The notes: generated by a model not told the origin, from the letters alone. Counted from the stretch's first letter, positions 24,945 through 33,996 are shown. The stretch: 64,000 nt of DNA from Acidimicrobiia bacterium (GCA_017577575.1 PKRG01000004.1:1-64000), one strand, 5' to 3'. Translations and numbers: made by a program.

Positions 24945-25684
24945 GCATCGCCATCGACCTCTCCGGCCAGGTGGTGCTCGTCACCGGAGCCACCGGCGGG
25001 ATCGGCCGCGGCATCGCCCGCCGTTTCCACGCCGCCGGGGCGACGGTGGCCATCCACCATCGGGCACGTCCCGACGAGGCCGCATCCCTCGCCGCCGAGC
25101 TGCCCGGGTCGTTCGTCGTCTCCGGCGACGTCACCGACCCCGACGCCCGGATCGTGGACCAGGTCGTCGCAGAGGCCGGGAAGATCACCGGGCTCGTCAA
25201 CAACGCCGCCATCCAGCCGCTCGCCGAGTTGGCGGACCTCGACGAGGAGTCGTGGCGGGCGATGATCGACACGAACCTGACCGCCGCTCACCGGCTCAGC
25301 CAAGCAGCAGCAGCCCACATGACCGAAGGCGGCTGGATCACGCACATCGCTTCGATCGAAGGCACCAAACCCGCCCCTGCCCACGGCCACTATGCCGTCT
25401 CGAAGGCGGCGCTGATCATGCACGCCCGCGCTGCCGCCCTGGAGTGGGGTAGGCGAGGCATCCGCGTGAACACGGTGTCGCCGGGGCTGATCGACCGCCC
25501 GGGCCTGGACCGGGACTGGCCGGAAGGGGTGGCCCGTTGGAAGGCTGCCGCTCCGCTCGGGCGGCTGGGCACCCCCGAGGACATCGGCGACGCCTGCGTG
25601 TTCCTGGCCTCCGACCTCGCCCGCTGGATCACCGGCATCGACCTCGTGGTCGACGGCGGGGTCTCCACACACCCGACATGGTGA
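24941..25684 (+). CDS. short-chain dehydrogenase/reductase (first of two)
   Basis: 247 residues, classical SDR. The nucleotide motif TGATGGIG is at 15-22, NNAAIQ follows near 87, and the catalytic YxxxK is Tyr151/Lys155 (GHYAVSKAAL) with IASIE supplying the Ser. The end has the common VDGGVSTHPTW tail. Oxidises or reduces an alcohol or carbonyl with NAD(P). Overlaps the deaminase stop and the next SDR start, so it is translated as part of one operon. In a DHAP-shunt-like pathway it could act on the aldehyde released by the aldolase, but the substrate cannot be read from the sequence. Confidence 0.9.
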   Translation: MSIAIDLSGQVVLVTGATGGIGRGIARRFHAAGATVAIHHRARPDEAASLAAELPGSFVVSGDVTDPDARIVDQVVAEAGKITGLVNNAAIQPLAELADLDEESWRAMIDTNLTAAHRLSQAAAAHMTEGGWITHIASIEGTKPAPAHGHYAVSKAALIMHARAAALEWGRRGIRVNTVSPGLIDRPGLDRDWPEGVARWKAAAPLGRLGTPEDIGDACVFLASDLARWITGIDLVVDGGVSTHPTW

Positions 25685-26445
25685 TGCTCACCGACCGCGT
25701 CTACCTGGTGACCGGCGGGGGCGGCGGCATCGGAGCCGCCACCGGCCGGGTGCTGGCGGACCGTGGCGCCTCGGTGGCACTGGCCGACCTCGACGGCGAC
25801 GCCGCCGAGCGGGTCGCAGCCGAGATCGGCCCGCGGGCGATCGGGCTGCACTGCGACGTCACCGACGCCGACTCGGTGCGGGCGGCGGTGGAGGCCACCG
25901 TGGCCCGCTTCGGGCGACTAGACGGGGCGGTGAGCAACGCCGGGACCGTCCACCTGGGCACGGCATGGGACCTCACCCCGGAGGATTGGGAACGCGAGAT
26001 GGAGGTGAACGTCACCGGAACCTTCGTCACCGCCCGCCAGGTGGGCGAGCGCCTCCGGGAAGCCGGTGGCGGAGCCATCGTCAACGTCGCCTCCAACTGC
26101 GGAAAGGTCGGCTACGCCAACATGGCCGCCTACAACGCCTCGAAGGCGGCGGTGATCTCGCTGACCCGCTCCCTGGCGATGGAATGGGCGAAGGACGGCA
26201 TCAACGTCAACGCCGTCTGCCCCGGCGGGGTCGACACGCCGATGCTCGCCAAGGTGGCGGACTGGCTGGCACCCCGAGTCGGGGCAGATCCCGACGAACT
26301 GCTCGCCGGCATGGGGCCCGCCCAGCTGGGACGGAAGGTGCGACCCGAGGAAGTGGCGGCGGTCATCGCCTTCCTGCTCTCCGACGACGCCAGGATCATC
26401 CGCGGGCAGGCGATCAACGTCGACGCCGGCGACACCCCCTACTGA
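25678..26445 (+). CDS. short-chain dehydrogenase/reductase (second of two)
   Basis: 255 residues, classical SDR with TGGGGGIG at 12-19, a DLDGD acidic loop after strand 2 that favours NAD over NADP, SNAGT, ASNCG for the catalytic Ser region, and Tyr152/Lys156 in AAYNASKAAV. Its PGGVDTPML and VDAGDTPY segments are like those of sugar or polyol dehydrogenases. Starts inside the end of the first SDR (ATGGTGA overlap) and is followed after 15 bases, with a GAGAGGAG ribosome site, by the aldolase fusion. The two SDRs share little beyond the fold, so they probably have different substrates. Confidence 0.9.
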   Translation: MVMLTDRVYLVTGGGGGIGAATGRVLADRGASVALADLDGDAAERVAAEIGPRAIGLHCDVTDADSVRAAVEATVARFGRLDGAVSNAGTVHLGTAWDLTPEDWEREMEVNVTGTFVTARQVGERLREAGGGAIVNVASNCGKVGYANMAAYNASKAAVISLTRSLAMEWAKDGINVNAVCPGGVDTPMLAKVADWLAPRVGADPDELLAGMGPAQLGRKVRPEEVAAVIAFLLSDDARIIRGQAINVDAGDTPY

Positions 26446-26460
26446 GACGAGAGGAGCCGT

Positions 26461-28425
26461 ATGCAGGACAGATGGGATCCTTCACTGGCCTTCGACGACC
26501 CCCTGGACGAGTGCGTCTACGGGTCGCGGTTGATCGGAAGCGACCCCTACCTGGTCCTCCACGGCGGGGGCAACACGTCGGTGAAGGCGCCGTGGACCGA
26601 TGTCACCGGTGAGGAGATCGACGCCCTGTACGTGAAAGGAAGCGGCTGGGACCTGGGCAGCATCGAGGCGGCAGGGTTCGCACCGCTGCCCCTCTCGAGG
26701 CTGCGACGGCTGCTCGAGCTCGATGAGCTCTCGGACCCCGACATGGTGGCTTCGCTCTCGGCGGCTCGACTCGACCCGTCGGCTCCGCAGCCGTCGGTGG
26801 AGTCGCTCCTCCACGCCATCCTTCCCCACCGGGCGGTCCTCCACAGCCACGCCGATGTCATCGTCACCCTCACGAACCTCGCCGACGGCGAGGCACGGGT
26901 CCGGGAGGCCCTCGGCGACGACGTCGTGATCGTGCCCTACGTGATGCCGGGCTACGACCTGGCCAAGGTGGTGTCCCGGATGTGGCCGCAGCACGGCCGG
27001 CCCGACACCCGGGGCATGGTGCTGATGAACCACGGCCTGTTCACCTTCGCGGACACCACCCGGGAAGCGTACGCCCGCCACGTCGACCTGATCACCCGGG
27101 CCGAGGAGTACCTAGACCGCCACGCTCCCCTGGCCACCGACGACACCGCCACGCTGCCCGACGTCGACCCCGCCGACCTGGCCCGGCTGCGGCGTCGCAT
27201 CTCGGCCGCCGCCGGAGCGCCGATGATCGTCACCCGCCATCGCAACCCGATGGTCGCCCGGTTCGTGTCCCGCCCAGACCTGGAGTCGCTGGCGAGACGG
27301 GGCCCGCTGACTCCCGACCACATCATCCGCACCAAGCGGATCCCCCTCGTCGGCACCGATGTCGACGCCTTCGTGTCCGAGTACCGGGCCTACTTCGAGC
27401 GCAACGAGGGCCGCTCCGAGATGGAGCTGACGATGCTCGACCCGGCTCCCCGCGTGGTGCTCGACCGGCGGCTGGGGATGTTGACCGTCGGCCGCCGCCC
27501 CGCCGACGCCGACATCGCCGCCGACATCTACCACCACACCATCCCCGTGCTCGAGCGGGCCGAGGACCACCTCGGCGGCTACGTGGCCCTGGGCGAAGGT
27601 GAACTGTTCGACGTCGAGTACTGGGATCTCGAGCAGGCGAAGCTACGCCGCGCCGGCAGCCCGCCGCCGATGGCCGGCCGGGTGGCCGTGGTCACCGGAG
27701 CCGCATCGGGCATCGGCCGGGCCTGCGCCGCCGAGCTCCTCTCCCGGGGAGCCGCCGTGATCGGCATCGACATCTCGCCCGACGTCGCCGGGACCTTCGA
27801 CGGCCCCGCCTGGCTCGGCGTCGAAGCCGACGTCACCGACCCGGATGCGGTCGCCGCCGCCCTGACCGCCGGCGTCGAGAGGTTCGGCGGAGTGGACATG
27901 GCGGTCCTGGCCGCGGGCATCTTCGGAGGGTCCCGGCCGGTCGCCGACCTGGATCCCGACGAGTGGCGGCGGGTGCAGGCGGTGAACGTCGACTCCGCCG
28001 CCCATCTGCTGTCCCGGCTCCACCCCCTGCTCACCGAGTCTCCGGCGAGCCCGTCGGTGGTGGTGGTCGCATCCCGCAACGTCCCCGCCCCCGGCAAGGG
28101 CGCCGCCGCCTACTCGGCGTCGAAGGCGGCCCTCACCCAGCTCGCCCGGGTGACGGCGCTCGAGTGGGCCGAAGACGGCATCCGGGTGAACATCGTCCAC
28201 CCCGACGCCGTGTTCGACACCGGCCTGTGGACACCGGAGCTCCTCGCCGAGCGGGCCGCCAAGTACGGCCTCACCGTGGAGGAGTACAAGCGACGCAACC
28301 TGCTGTCGGTGGAGGTGACCTCCGCCACCGTGGCGGGGGTGGTGGCCGAGCTCCTGTCCGAGCGGTTCTCGGCGACCACGGGGGCGCAGATCCCGATCGA
28401 CGGCGGATCCGAAAGGGTGATCTAG
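26461..28425 (+). CDS. bifunctional class II aldolase / short-chain dehydrogenase
   Basis: 654 residues in two enzymes. Residues 15-400 are a class II (zinc) aldolase of the RhaD/RhaE-like bifunctional type: LVLHGGGNTSVK for the phosphate loop, Glu114 (PSVESLLH), zinc ligands in LHSHADV (His128, His130) and MNHGLF (His191). Residues 405-654 are an SDR with TGAASGIG at 412-419 and Tyr551/Lys555 (AAYSASKAAL). Such fusions cleave a deoxy-ketose-1-phosphate to DHAP plus an aldehyde that the second domain then oxidises or reduces, as with rhamnulose-1-phosphate. Because mtnA and mtnP are in the same regulon, I infer 5-methylthioribulose-1-phosphate or 5-deoxyribulose-1-phosphate as substrate. A rhamnose role is less likely: no rhamnose isomerase or kinase is nearby. 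Confidence 0.9.
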   Translation: MQDRWDPSLAFDDPLDECVYGSRLIGSDPYLVLHGGGNTSVKAPWTDVTGEEIDALYVKGSGWDLGSIEAAGFAPLPLSRLRRLLELDELSDPDMVASLSAARLDPSAPQPSVESLLHAILPHRAVLHSHADVIVTLTNLADGEARVREALGDDVVIVPYVMPGYDLAKVVSRMWPQHGRPDTRGMVLMNHGLFTFADTTREAYARHVDLITRAEEYLDRHAPLATDDTATLPDVDPADLARLRRRISAAAGAPMIVTRHRNPMVARFVSRPDLESLARRGPLTPDHIIRTKRIPLVGTDVDAFVSEYRAYFERNEGRSEMELTMLDPAPRVVLDRRLGMLTVGRRPADADIAADIYHHTIPVLERAEDHLGGYVALGEGELFDVEYWDLEQAKLRRAGSPPPMAGRVAVVTGAASGIGRACAAELLSRGAAVIGIDISPDVAGTFDGPAWLGVEADVTDPDAVAAALTAGVERFGGVDMAVLAAGIFGGSRPVADLDPDEWRRVQAVNVDSAAHLLSRLHPLLTESPASPSVVVVASRNVPAPGKGAAAYSASKAALTQLARVTALEWAEDGIRVNIVHPDAVFDTGLWTPELLAERAAKYGLTVEEYKRRNLLSVEVTSATVAGVVAELLSERFSATTGAQIPIDGGSERVI

Positions 28426-29145
28426 ATGTCGAACACGTTCCTCCCCATCATCGCCGTGGACTCCTCCGAGCTTCCGGAGGCGATGGTCGTAGTCGGCGAT
28501 CCCGGGCGCGCCGAGCGGGCTGCCCAGCTCCTCGACTCCCCCCGGCTCCTCGGGCACAACCGGGAGTACGTCTCCTACGTCGGCACCTACCGGGGATCGA
28601 CCGTCGGGGTGATCTCCCACGGGGTCGGCGCCCCCGGAGCCGCCGCCTGCTTCGAGGAGTTGTTCCGGGGCGGCGTGAGACGCGTCGTCCGGGCCGGGAC
28701 CGCCGGTGGCATGCAGCCGTCGGTCACCGACGGGGACCTGGTGGTGGCCACCGCCGCGGTCCGCGCCGACGGGTACACCGACGGGGTCGTGCCGAAAGGA
28801 TTCCCGGCGGTCGCCGACCGCGGGCTCAGTTCCGCCCTGGTGGAGGCCGCCGGTGACGCCCACGAGGGCATCGTGCTCACATCGGCGGTCTTCTACCCCC
28901 ATCAGGTGCTCGGCTCCGACCTGGAGATGTGGCAGCGAGCAGGCGTGGTCGCCGTGGAGATGGAGTGCGCGGCGTTGTTCGTCACCGCCTCCCTCCATGG
29001 CGCGGCGGCCGGCGCGATCCTGGCCATCGACGGCAACCCGCTGGCTCAGGGCGACGCCGACATGGAGGGGTACGACCCCCACCGCGACATAGTCAAGGAG
29101 GCGACCGAGCGGGCAGTCCGAGCCGCCTTCACCGCCCTCGTCTGA
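28426..29145 (+). CDS. nucleoside phosphorylase, PNP_UDP superfamily
   Basis: 239 residues, NP-I (PNP/uridine phosphorylase) fold. VVGDPGRAERA, VISHGVGAPGAAACFEEL, VRAGTAGGMQ, and AVEMECAALF with the ribose-binding Met-Glu pair are the family signatures. The ATG directly follows the TAG stop of the aldolase gene. It could split inosine-type products of the neighbouring deaminase (for example methylthioinosine) or uridine; the base is not readable from the motifs I can see. Last gene of the rightward set, ending 3 bases from the convergent membrane protein gene. A different family branch from mtnP (18.0 kb) and deoD (45.6 kb). Confidence 0.9.
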   Translation: MSNTFLPIIAVDSSELPEAMVVVGDPGRAERAAQLLDSPRLLGHNREYVSYVGTYRGSTVGVISHGVGAPGAAACFEELFRGGVRRVVRAGTAGGMQPSVTDGDLVVATAAVRADGYTDGVVPKGFPAVADRGLSSALVEAAGDAHEGIVLTSAVFYPHQVLGSDLEMWQRAGVVAVEMECAALFVTASLHGAAAGAILAIDGNPLAQGDADMEGYDPHRDIVKEATERAVRAAFTALV

Positions 29146-29148
29146 GAC

Positions 29149-30834
29149 TCAACGGCGTTCGACGCCGATCACCTGCGGGCCATCGACGGTGGCGACGACC
29201 ACCACTTCCTCGTCGGTCACCCCGGCGAGCGCTTCGACTACCTCGCCCGCCGACCAGGGCGGAGCCGAGTCGGTCCGCCCCCACACCTCGACCCGGGCAC
29301 CGGTCCGTTGGCGGATGTCTCGAACCGTGGCGTCGTCGGCCGAGCCAAGCAGCAGGATGTGCCGGGGACCCGGGGTCACCGCCGGGACCTGGTCGCGATC
29401 CGACGCGTAGACGGCCCAGTGGTAGGCGGCGACCGCCGCGGACACGAGCAGGCTGGCCGCGGCCAGACGCACGCTGAGCAGGGTCTCCGTCCCACCCCGG
29501 CCCTCGAGCACGGCTTCGATGAGGACGAATGCGAGGGCGATGAGGGTGGTCACCGCCACGACGACCGCCGATCCCAGCACGGCGAACAGATAGACGCGCC
29601 GGGTGGGACTGCGAACCTCCGACCCCGGTGCCAGACGCTGGATCCGGCGCCAGAAGTACCACCACACCGGCCCGCCGATGAGGAGGAACGTCGCCGCCCC
29701 GAGGAGGGTGTTGGCGGCCGTCTCCCCGGCCACGACGCTGGGCCCTTGGCCGACCGCCTCCAGGAGTCCGATCAGCAACGCGGTTGCTCCCCCGGCGGCG
29801 GCGACGAGACCCACTCCGGCCATCAGGTACTCGTAGATCCGCCGGGGCTCGCCTCGCTCGGTCTCTCCGCTGGTGACGACTGCCCGGTGGTACCACCAGA
29901 TCAGGCCACCCACGGCGGCGGTGGCCACGGCACCAGGCACGTCCTCGAAATGGGCCCCGGCGTCGGCGACGCGGGGGTCGCCGATCCACCAGACGAGGAC
30001 ATCCCACACGACGACTCCGGAAGAAGCCAGGACGGCCAACAAGGCGCCTGCGACTCCCAACACGAAGACGTAGGCGAACCAGAGCGGTGTCCGTTCGCCC
30101 CGCATCGCCGCCCACCAGTGGGGAACCCACACCGCCCCACCGGCGACGAGACTCGCCCCCGCCCGATCCATGCCCGACCCGACGACGAGCATCTCCCGGC
30201 CCGGGGCCAGCACCTCCAGCGACTCGGAGAGGAGCCCGACGAGGCCGAGCGCCGAAGCGACGAGGCCGACCGCCGAGCCGATCAGGAGCGGCAGCTCCGG
30301 CACCGTCGAAGGCAGGCGCCGGACGGCCAGCCAGTGACCCCACCATGCCAGACCGCCGACCAGGAGGCCGCCCATCTCCCACGCTTGGAAGGGCCGGGGG
30401 CCCAGCAGTGCCGCCACCGCGGCGTGGAGTCGCGGCATCGCAAACGCCAGGGCGGTGATCGTGGCGGAAGTCGAGTAGACGAGCCATCCGAAAGAAGACC
30501 TCTCCCCGGGATCGGCGCGGAGGCGCTGCAGGGAGACCCATCCGAGGATGGCGTAGAGCGGCGTCCCGATGGCCACGAAGCTCAGGTCCCTCGCCAGGAG
30601 CGCCTCCCCCTGCCCGACCAACACCGATTCGGGCCGGGGCCCGAAAAGCCGGCCGACGAGGCCGCCGAGACCGATGACCACGACCACGAAGAGGCCGTAG
30701 AGGAGCAGGTACTGGAAGAACCGTCGCACCGCATGGGGGTCGCCCGTCCCTGCCCCTGGCCGCCGTCTCACGGCCAGCCACACGAGTGCCAGGACCACCA
30801 CCAGGGGCAGCCAAGCAAGGGACCAGAGGATCAT
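29149..30834 (-). CDS. multi-spanning membrane protein, DUF5671-like repeats
   Basis: 561 residues with about fourteen hydrophobic segments arranged in repeats that each pair a helix with GGxxWWxHW-like or IWWYHRAVV-like turns, the pattern of DUF5671 proteins. A soluble C-terminal tail of about 95 residues (ILLLGSADDATVRDIRQRTG, then VEVWGRTD, then EEVVVVATVDGPQVIGVER) looks like a small alpha/beta domain. The function is unknown. ATG 30834 overlaps the stop of the upstream gene (ATGA); an in-frame start 51 bases earlier is unlikely because it lies inside that gene. Confidence 0.75.
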   Translation of the reverse strand: MILWSLAWLPLVVVLALVWLAVRRRPGAGTGDPHAVRRFFQYLLLYGLFVVVVIGLGGLVGRLFGPRPESVLVGQGEALLARDLSFVAIGTPLYAILGWVSLQRLRADPGERSSFGWLVYSTSATITALAFAMPRLHAAVAALLGPRPFQAWEMGGLLVGGLAWWGHWLAVRRLPSTVPELPLLIGSAVGLVASALGLVGLLSESLEVLAPGREMLVVGSGMDRAGASLVAGGAVWVPHWWAAMRGERTPLWFAYVFVLGVAGALLAVLASSGVVVWDVLVWWIGDPRVADAGAHFEDVPGAVATAAVGGLIWWYHRAVVTSGETERGEPRRIYEYLMAGVGLVAAAGGATALLIGLLEAVGQGPSVVAGETAANTLLGAATFLLIGGPVWWYFWRRIQRLAPGSEVRSPTRRVYLFAVLGSAVVVAVTTLIALAFVLIEAVLEGRGGTETLLSVRLAAASLLVSAAVAAYHWAVYASDRDQVPAVTPGPRHILLLGSADDATVRDIRQRTGARVEVWGRTDSAPPWSAGEVVEALAGVTDEEVVVVATVDGPQVIGVERR

Positions 30835-31268
30835 CGGCCGCTCCCGCAGAGATAGAACGGCCAGGGGGAGCCGGTGATCAGCCACCGGTCGTCATGACGC
30901 ACCAGCCGGAACGTCTCGTCCTCGGTGAACTCGACGACGTCGAAGGGGCCGCCTCCCGTGGCGTGGACGATCTCGACCCGGACGACCGCTTCCCCGTTCT
31001 CGATCTCGCTGTCGACGAGGACGGCACGTGCCACGTCGCGGCCGACGCGGCCGGCGTCGGCCCAGTCGCAATCCGCCGCCGGATCCAGATAGGCGTCGGC
31101 GGCGTCGTGGTCGTCGTCGATCACGGCGCGGAGATACGCCTGGACCGCTCCCTCGGGGGTGTCGGCATCGTAGACGACGGCGTCGCGGCGAGAGGCCACC
31201 ACCGCCGCCACCGCGGCGATCACGACGATGATGCCGACGACGACGGCCAGGACCCGCTCCGGCTTCAT
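30831..31268 (-). CDS. membrane-anchored small protein, NTF2-like
   Basis: 145 residues. One N-terminal helix (VLAVVVGIIVVIAAVAAVVA) anchors an outside domain of about 110 residues. The domain starts TPEGAVQAYLRAVIDDDHDA then ADAYL, then alternates strands (VVRVEIVHA, DETFRLVRHDDRWLITGSPW), an NTF2-like/DUF4878-type layout often used to stabilise envelope or secretion proteins. Translationally coupled to the multi-spanning protein that follows, so the two probably work together. Divergent from the dienelactone hydrolase gene. Confidence 0.65.
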   Translation of the reverse strand: MKPERVLAVVVGIIVVIAAVAAVVASRRDAVVYDADTPEGAVQAYLRAVIDDDHDAADAYLDPAADCDWADAGRVGRDVARAVLVDSEIENGEAVVRVEIVHATGGGPFDVVEFTEDETFRLVRHDDRWLITGSPWPFYLCGSGR

Positions 31269-31338
31269 GCCAGCAGTATGCAGCCTCCGGGCCCCGCTGC
31301 CAGGGGTCTTTCATTCCCCGACTTGGCAATATGGGCCC

Positions 31339-32094
31339 ATGTGCGTGGACGCCGATGCCATCCCTCCCGTCCCCTCCAACGGGACGGCGCATGGCCGCCG
31401 GCTGATCCTCACCTCCGCCGACGGGACCCGCTTCGCCGCCTACGAGGCCTGGGCACAGGGTGGCCCGACCGAGGCAGCGGTGATCGTCCTCCCCGACGTT
31501 CGGGGCCTGTTCCGGTTCTACGAGGAGCTGGCGGTCCGCTTCGCCGAAGCGGGATACGACTCGGTGGCGATCGACTACTTCGGGCGCACGGCCGACACCG
31601 AGCCGCGGGACGAGGACTTCGACTTCTCGGCCCACGTGCCTCTGACCACATCGGAGGGCATCAACTCCGACATCGCCGCCGCGGTGGAGCACCTCCGCGC
31701 CCGCCGGGAGGACGTGGCGATCTTCACGGTCGGCTTCTGTTTCGGCGGCACCTGCTCGTGGGCCGCCACGACCCACGGGCACGGGCTGGCCGGGGCCGTC
31801 GGCTTCTACGGCAAGCCCGACATCGACCGGCCCGCAGGTGACGGACCGTTCATAGAACGGTGCCACCTCGTCGAGGCCCCGATCCTCGCCCTGATGGCGG
31901 GCGACGATCCCGGGATCCCGCCCGAATCCGTCGCCGCGCTCGAATCGGCCCTCGCCGAAGCCGGCGTGGAGCACGAGGTCGTCACCTATCCCGGGGCACC
32001 CCACTCGTTCTTCGACCGCAAACAGGCCGAGTACGCCGACGAGTCGGCGGACGCCTGGCGACGGGTGCTGGAGTTCATCCGGGCACATAGCTGA
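31339..32094 (+). CDS. dienelactone hydrolase family protein
   Basis: 251 residues, alpha/beta hydrolase with a cysteine nucleophile: GFCFGGTCSW (GxCxGG) near residue 135, an Asp in LALMAGDDPGIPP and a His in YPGAPHSFFDRK complete the triad. The VIVLPDVRGLFRFYEELAVR to FAEAGYDSVAIDYFGRTADT block is typical. Members hydrolyse dienelactones in aromatic degradation or act more broadly as esterases; no aromatic-degradation gene is nearby, so a general esterase is as likely. I start at ATG 31339; an upstream in-frame start lies inside the divergent gene. Confidence 0.9.
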   Translation: MCVDADAIPPVPSNGTAHGRRLILTSADGTRFAAYEAWAQGGPTEAAVIVLPDVRGLFRFYEELAVRFAEAGYDSVAIDYFGRTADTEPRDEDFDFSAHVPLTTSEGINSDIAAAVEHLRARREDVAIFTVGFCFGGTCSWAATTHGHGLAGAVGFYGKPDIDRPAGDGPFIERCHLVEAPILALMAGDDPGIPPESVAALESALAEAGVEHEVVTYPGAPHSFFDRKQAEYADESADAWRRVLEFIRAHS

Positions 32095-32135
32095 CCCCCA
32101 CCGACACATCCGACGCCGGCGACCAACATGGCGCC

Positions 32136-33965
32136 GTGCGTCCTCGCCCCAACGCCGCCTACTTCGCCGCCGTGCTCCTCGCCGGAGGAGCGCTGGTCTT
32201 CGATCCCGGCGGGTGGCAGGTCTTCGGGCCGGTCAAATGGCTGGTGATCACGGTCGGCGCCCTCGGCGGAGCGGCCGCCGCCCTGTCCGACGACGTCGAG
32301 TTGCACCGTCCCTCGCTCATCGGATGGGCGATGGTCGTCGCCTGGGCCGCGGTGACGTCGGTGGTCGCCGAGGACCCGCTGTCGGCGTGGCTGGGCACGC
32401 CCGACCGCCGTTTCGGGTTCGTGGCGCTGTCGACGCTGGCCGCCGCCTTCGTCACCGGACAGGCGGTGCGCGACCGGGCCGCGGCGGTCCTCCTGGGGCG
32501 GGCCGCGGTGGTGGCCCTCGGCGGCATGGCGGTGTACGGCGTGGCCGAGGCACTGGGCGCGGCACCGGTGGCACTCACGACGACGACCTCGCGGATCGGA
32601 TCGACCTTCGGCTCGCCCGCCTACCTGGGAGCCGCCGCCTGCCTCTTCGTCCCGGTGGCCGTCGGCACGGCCGCCGACCCGGGCCAGCCTCGCGCCTGGC
32701 GTGCCCTGGCCATCGTCGCCGGCGCCGGAGGTGTGGGCCTGCTCGCCGGTTCGGGCACCCGAGCGGCCGCGGTGGGCCTCGGAGTCGCCGGCGTGCTGCT
32801 GCTCCCTCGCTGGCTTCCCTTCCTCCGTCGCCGCCCGGTGATGGGCGTGGCGGCCGCTGTGGCCCTGGCGGCGGCGGTCTCCTTCTCCCCGCTGGGTGAG
32901 CGGGTCGCCGAACCGGTCGGCGGACGCGTCGCCGAATGGCGGATCGCGTCCCGGGCCCTGGCCGCCGATCCGGTCACCGGGGCCGGCCTGGAGGGATACC
33001 GGATCGTCTTTCCCGCCCACGTCGACGTCGGCTACGTCCGGGACTACGGACGGGCGACGATCACAGACCGGGCCCACTCGGGGCCGCTCGACCTCGGGGT
33101 GACGCTCGGGATTCCCGGAGTCGTGGCCTGGGTGGCCGCCGCCGCCTGGCTGGCTCTCCGGTGCAGCCGGGCCATCGCCAGCCGGGACCCCGTCCTGTCG
33201 GGGATGGCTGCCGGCGTGGTCGCGGTTCTGGCCCAGGAGCTGTTCCTCTTCCCGACGTTGGAGGTGAGCGCGGGCATGTGGGCCGTGGCGGGGGCAGTGA
33301 TCGCCTCGGCCTCCCCGCAGCCGTCGGTCCCCGCCCGCTCGAAGAGCGCAGCGGCGGCAGCCGCCGGCCTGGCGGTGGTGGCCGCCGTCGCCGGGCTCCT
33401 GGACGTGGTGGCCGACCACCGGGCCGCCGAAGCCGTGGAGAGGGGCGACCTGGCCGCGGCCGACGACGCCCTCGTCCTGCGTCCCGACTCGTTCCGGTAC
33501 GCGCTGTTGGCGGCCGACGTCGCCTTCCGGCGTGGCGACCTCGCCGGTGCGCTCCGGGGAGTGGAGAAAGCGGCGGCGCTGTCGCCCCGGGATCCTGCGG
33601 TGCGCATCGCCCGGGCCAGGGTGGTGGCCGCCTCGGGCGACACCGCTTCGGCTCTCGGCGTCCTCGAGGGGGCGGTGGAGGCCGATCCGAACCACCCCGA
33701 GCTGCGGATACTGCTGGGCGACGTCCAGGCCCAGGCGGGGCGACCCGGCGAGGCGGAGCGCTCCTGGCTGGCCGCGGCCCACCTCGCTCCCTCCGACCCG
33801 ACCCCGCATCTACGCTTGGCCGCTCTCTACATCGCCGCCGGCGAGGTCGAGCTCGCCCGCGAGTCGCTGGAAACCGCCCGCCGCCTCGATCCCGACCATG
33901 CCGCCATCGCCGACCTGGAAGACGCCCTCCGACAGCCCGCCGGCGACGACGGGCGAAAGAAGTGA
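32136..33965 (+). CDS. O-antigen ligase-like membrane protein with C-terminal TPR repeats
   Basis: 609 residues from a GTG start. Residues 5-430 hold about eleven hydrophobic helices with the Wzy/O-antigen ligase-like pattern (TPDRRFGFVALSTLAAAF; ...RIGSTFGSPAYLGAAACLFV; LLAGSGTRAAAVGLGVAG; then an outside loop with RIVFPAHVDVGYVRDYGRAT and DRAHSGPLDLGVTLGIPGVV). Residues 435-600 contain four or five TPR units (LRPDSFRYALLAADVAFRRG, LSPRDPAVRIARARVVAASG, and so on). Such proteins attach or polymerise envelope glycans. The TPR tail probably recruits partners. It ends 31 bases before the sigma factor gene. Confidence 0.85.
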   Translation: MRPRPNAAYFAAVLLAGGALVFDPGGWQVFGPVKWLVITVGALGGAAAALSDDVELHRPSLIGWAMVVAWAAVTSVVAEDPLSAWLGTPDRRFGFVALSTLAAAFVTGQAVRDRAAAVLLGRAAVVALGGMAVYGVAEALGAAPVALTTTTSRIGSTFGSPAYLGAAACLFVPVAVGTAADPGQPRAWRALAIVAGAGGVGLLAGSGTRAAAVGLGVAGVLLLPRWLPFLRRRPVMGVAAAVALAAAVSFSPLGERVAEPVGGRVAEWRIASRALAADPVTGAGLEGYRIVFPAHVDVGYVRDYGRATITDRAHSGPLDLGVTLGIPGVVAWVAAAAWLALRCSRAIASRDPVLSGMAAGVVAVLAQELFLFPTLEVSAGMWAVAGAVIASASPQPSVPARSKSAAAAAAGLAVVAAVAGLLDVVADHRAAEAVERGDLAAADDALVLRPDSFRYALLAADVAFRRGDLAGALRGVEKAAALSPRDPAVRIARARVVAASGDTASALGVLEGAVEADPNHPELRILLGDVQAQAGRPGEAERSWLAAAHLAPSDPTPHLRLAALYIAAGEVELARESLETARRLDPDHAAIADLEDALRQPAGDDGRKK

Positions 33966-33996
33966 ACCGAGCGGGCGGGTGGGGCGTGTATCCGAT

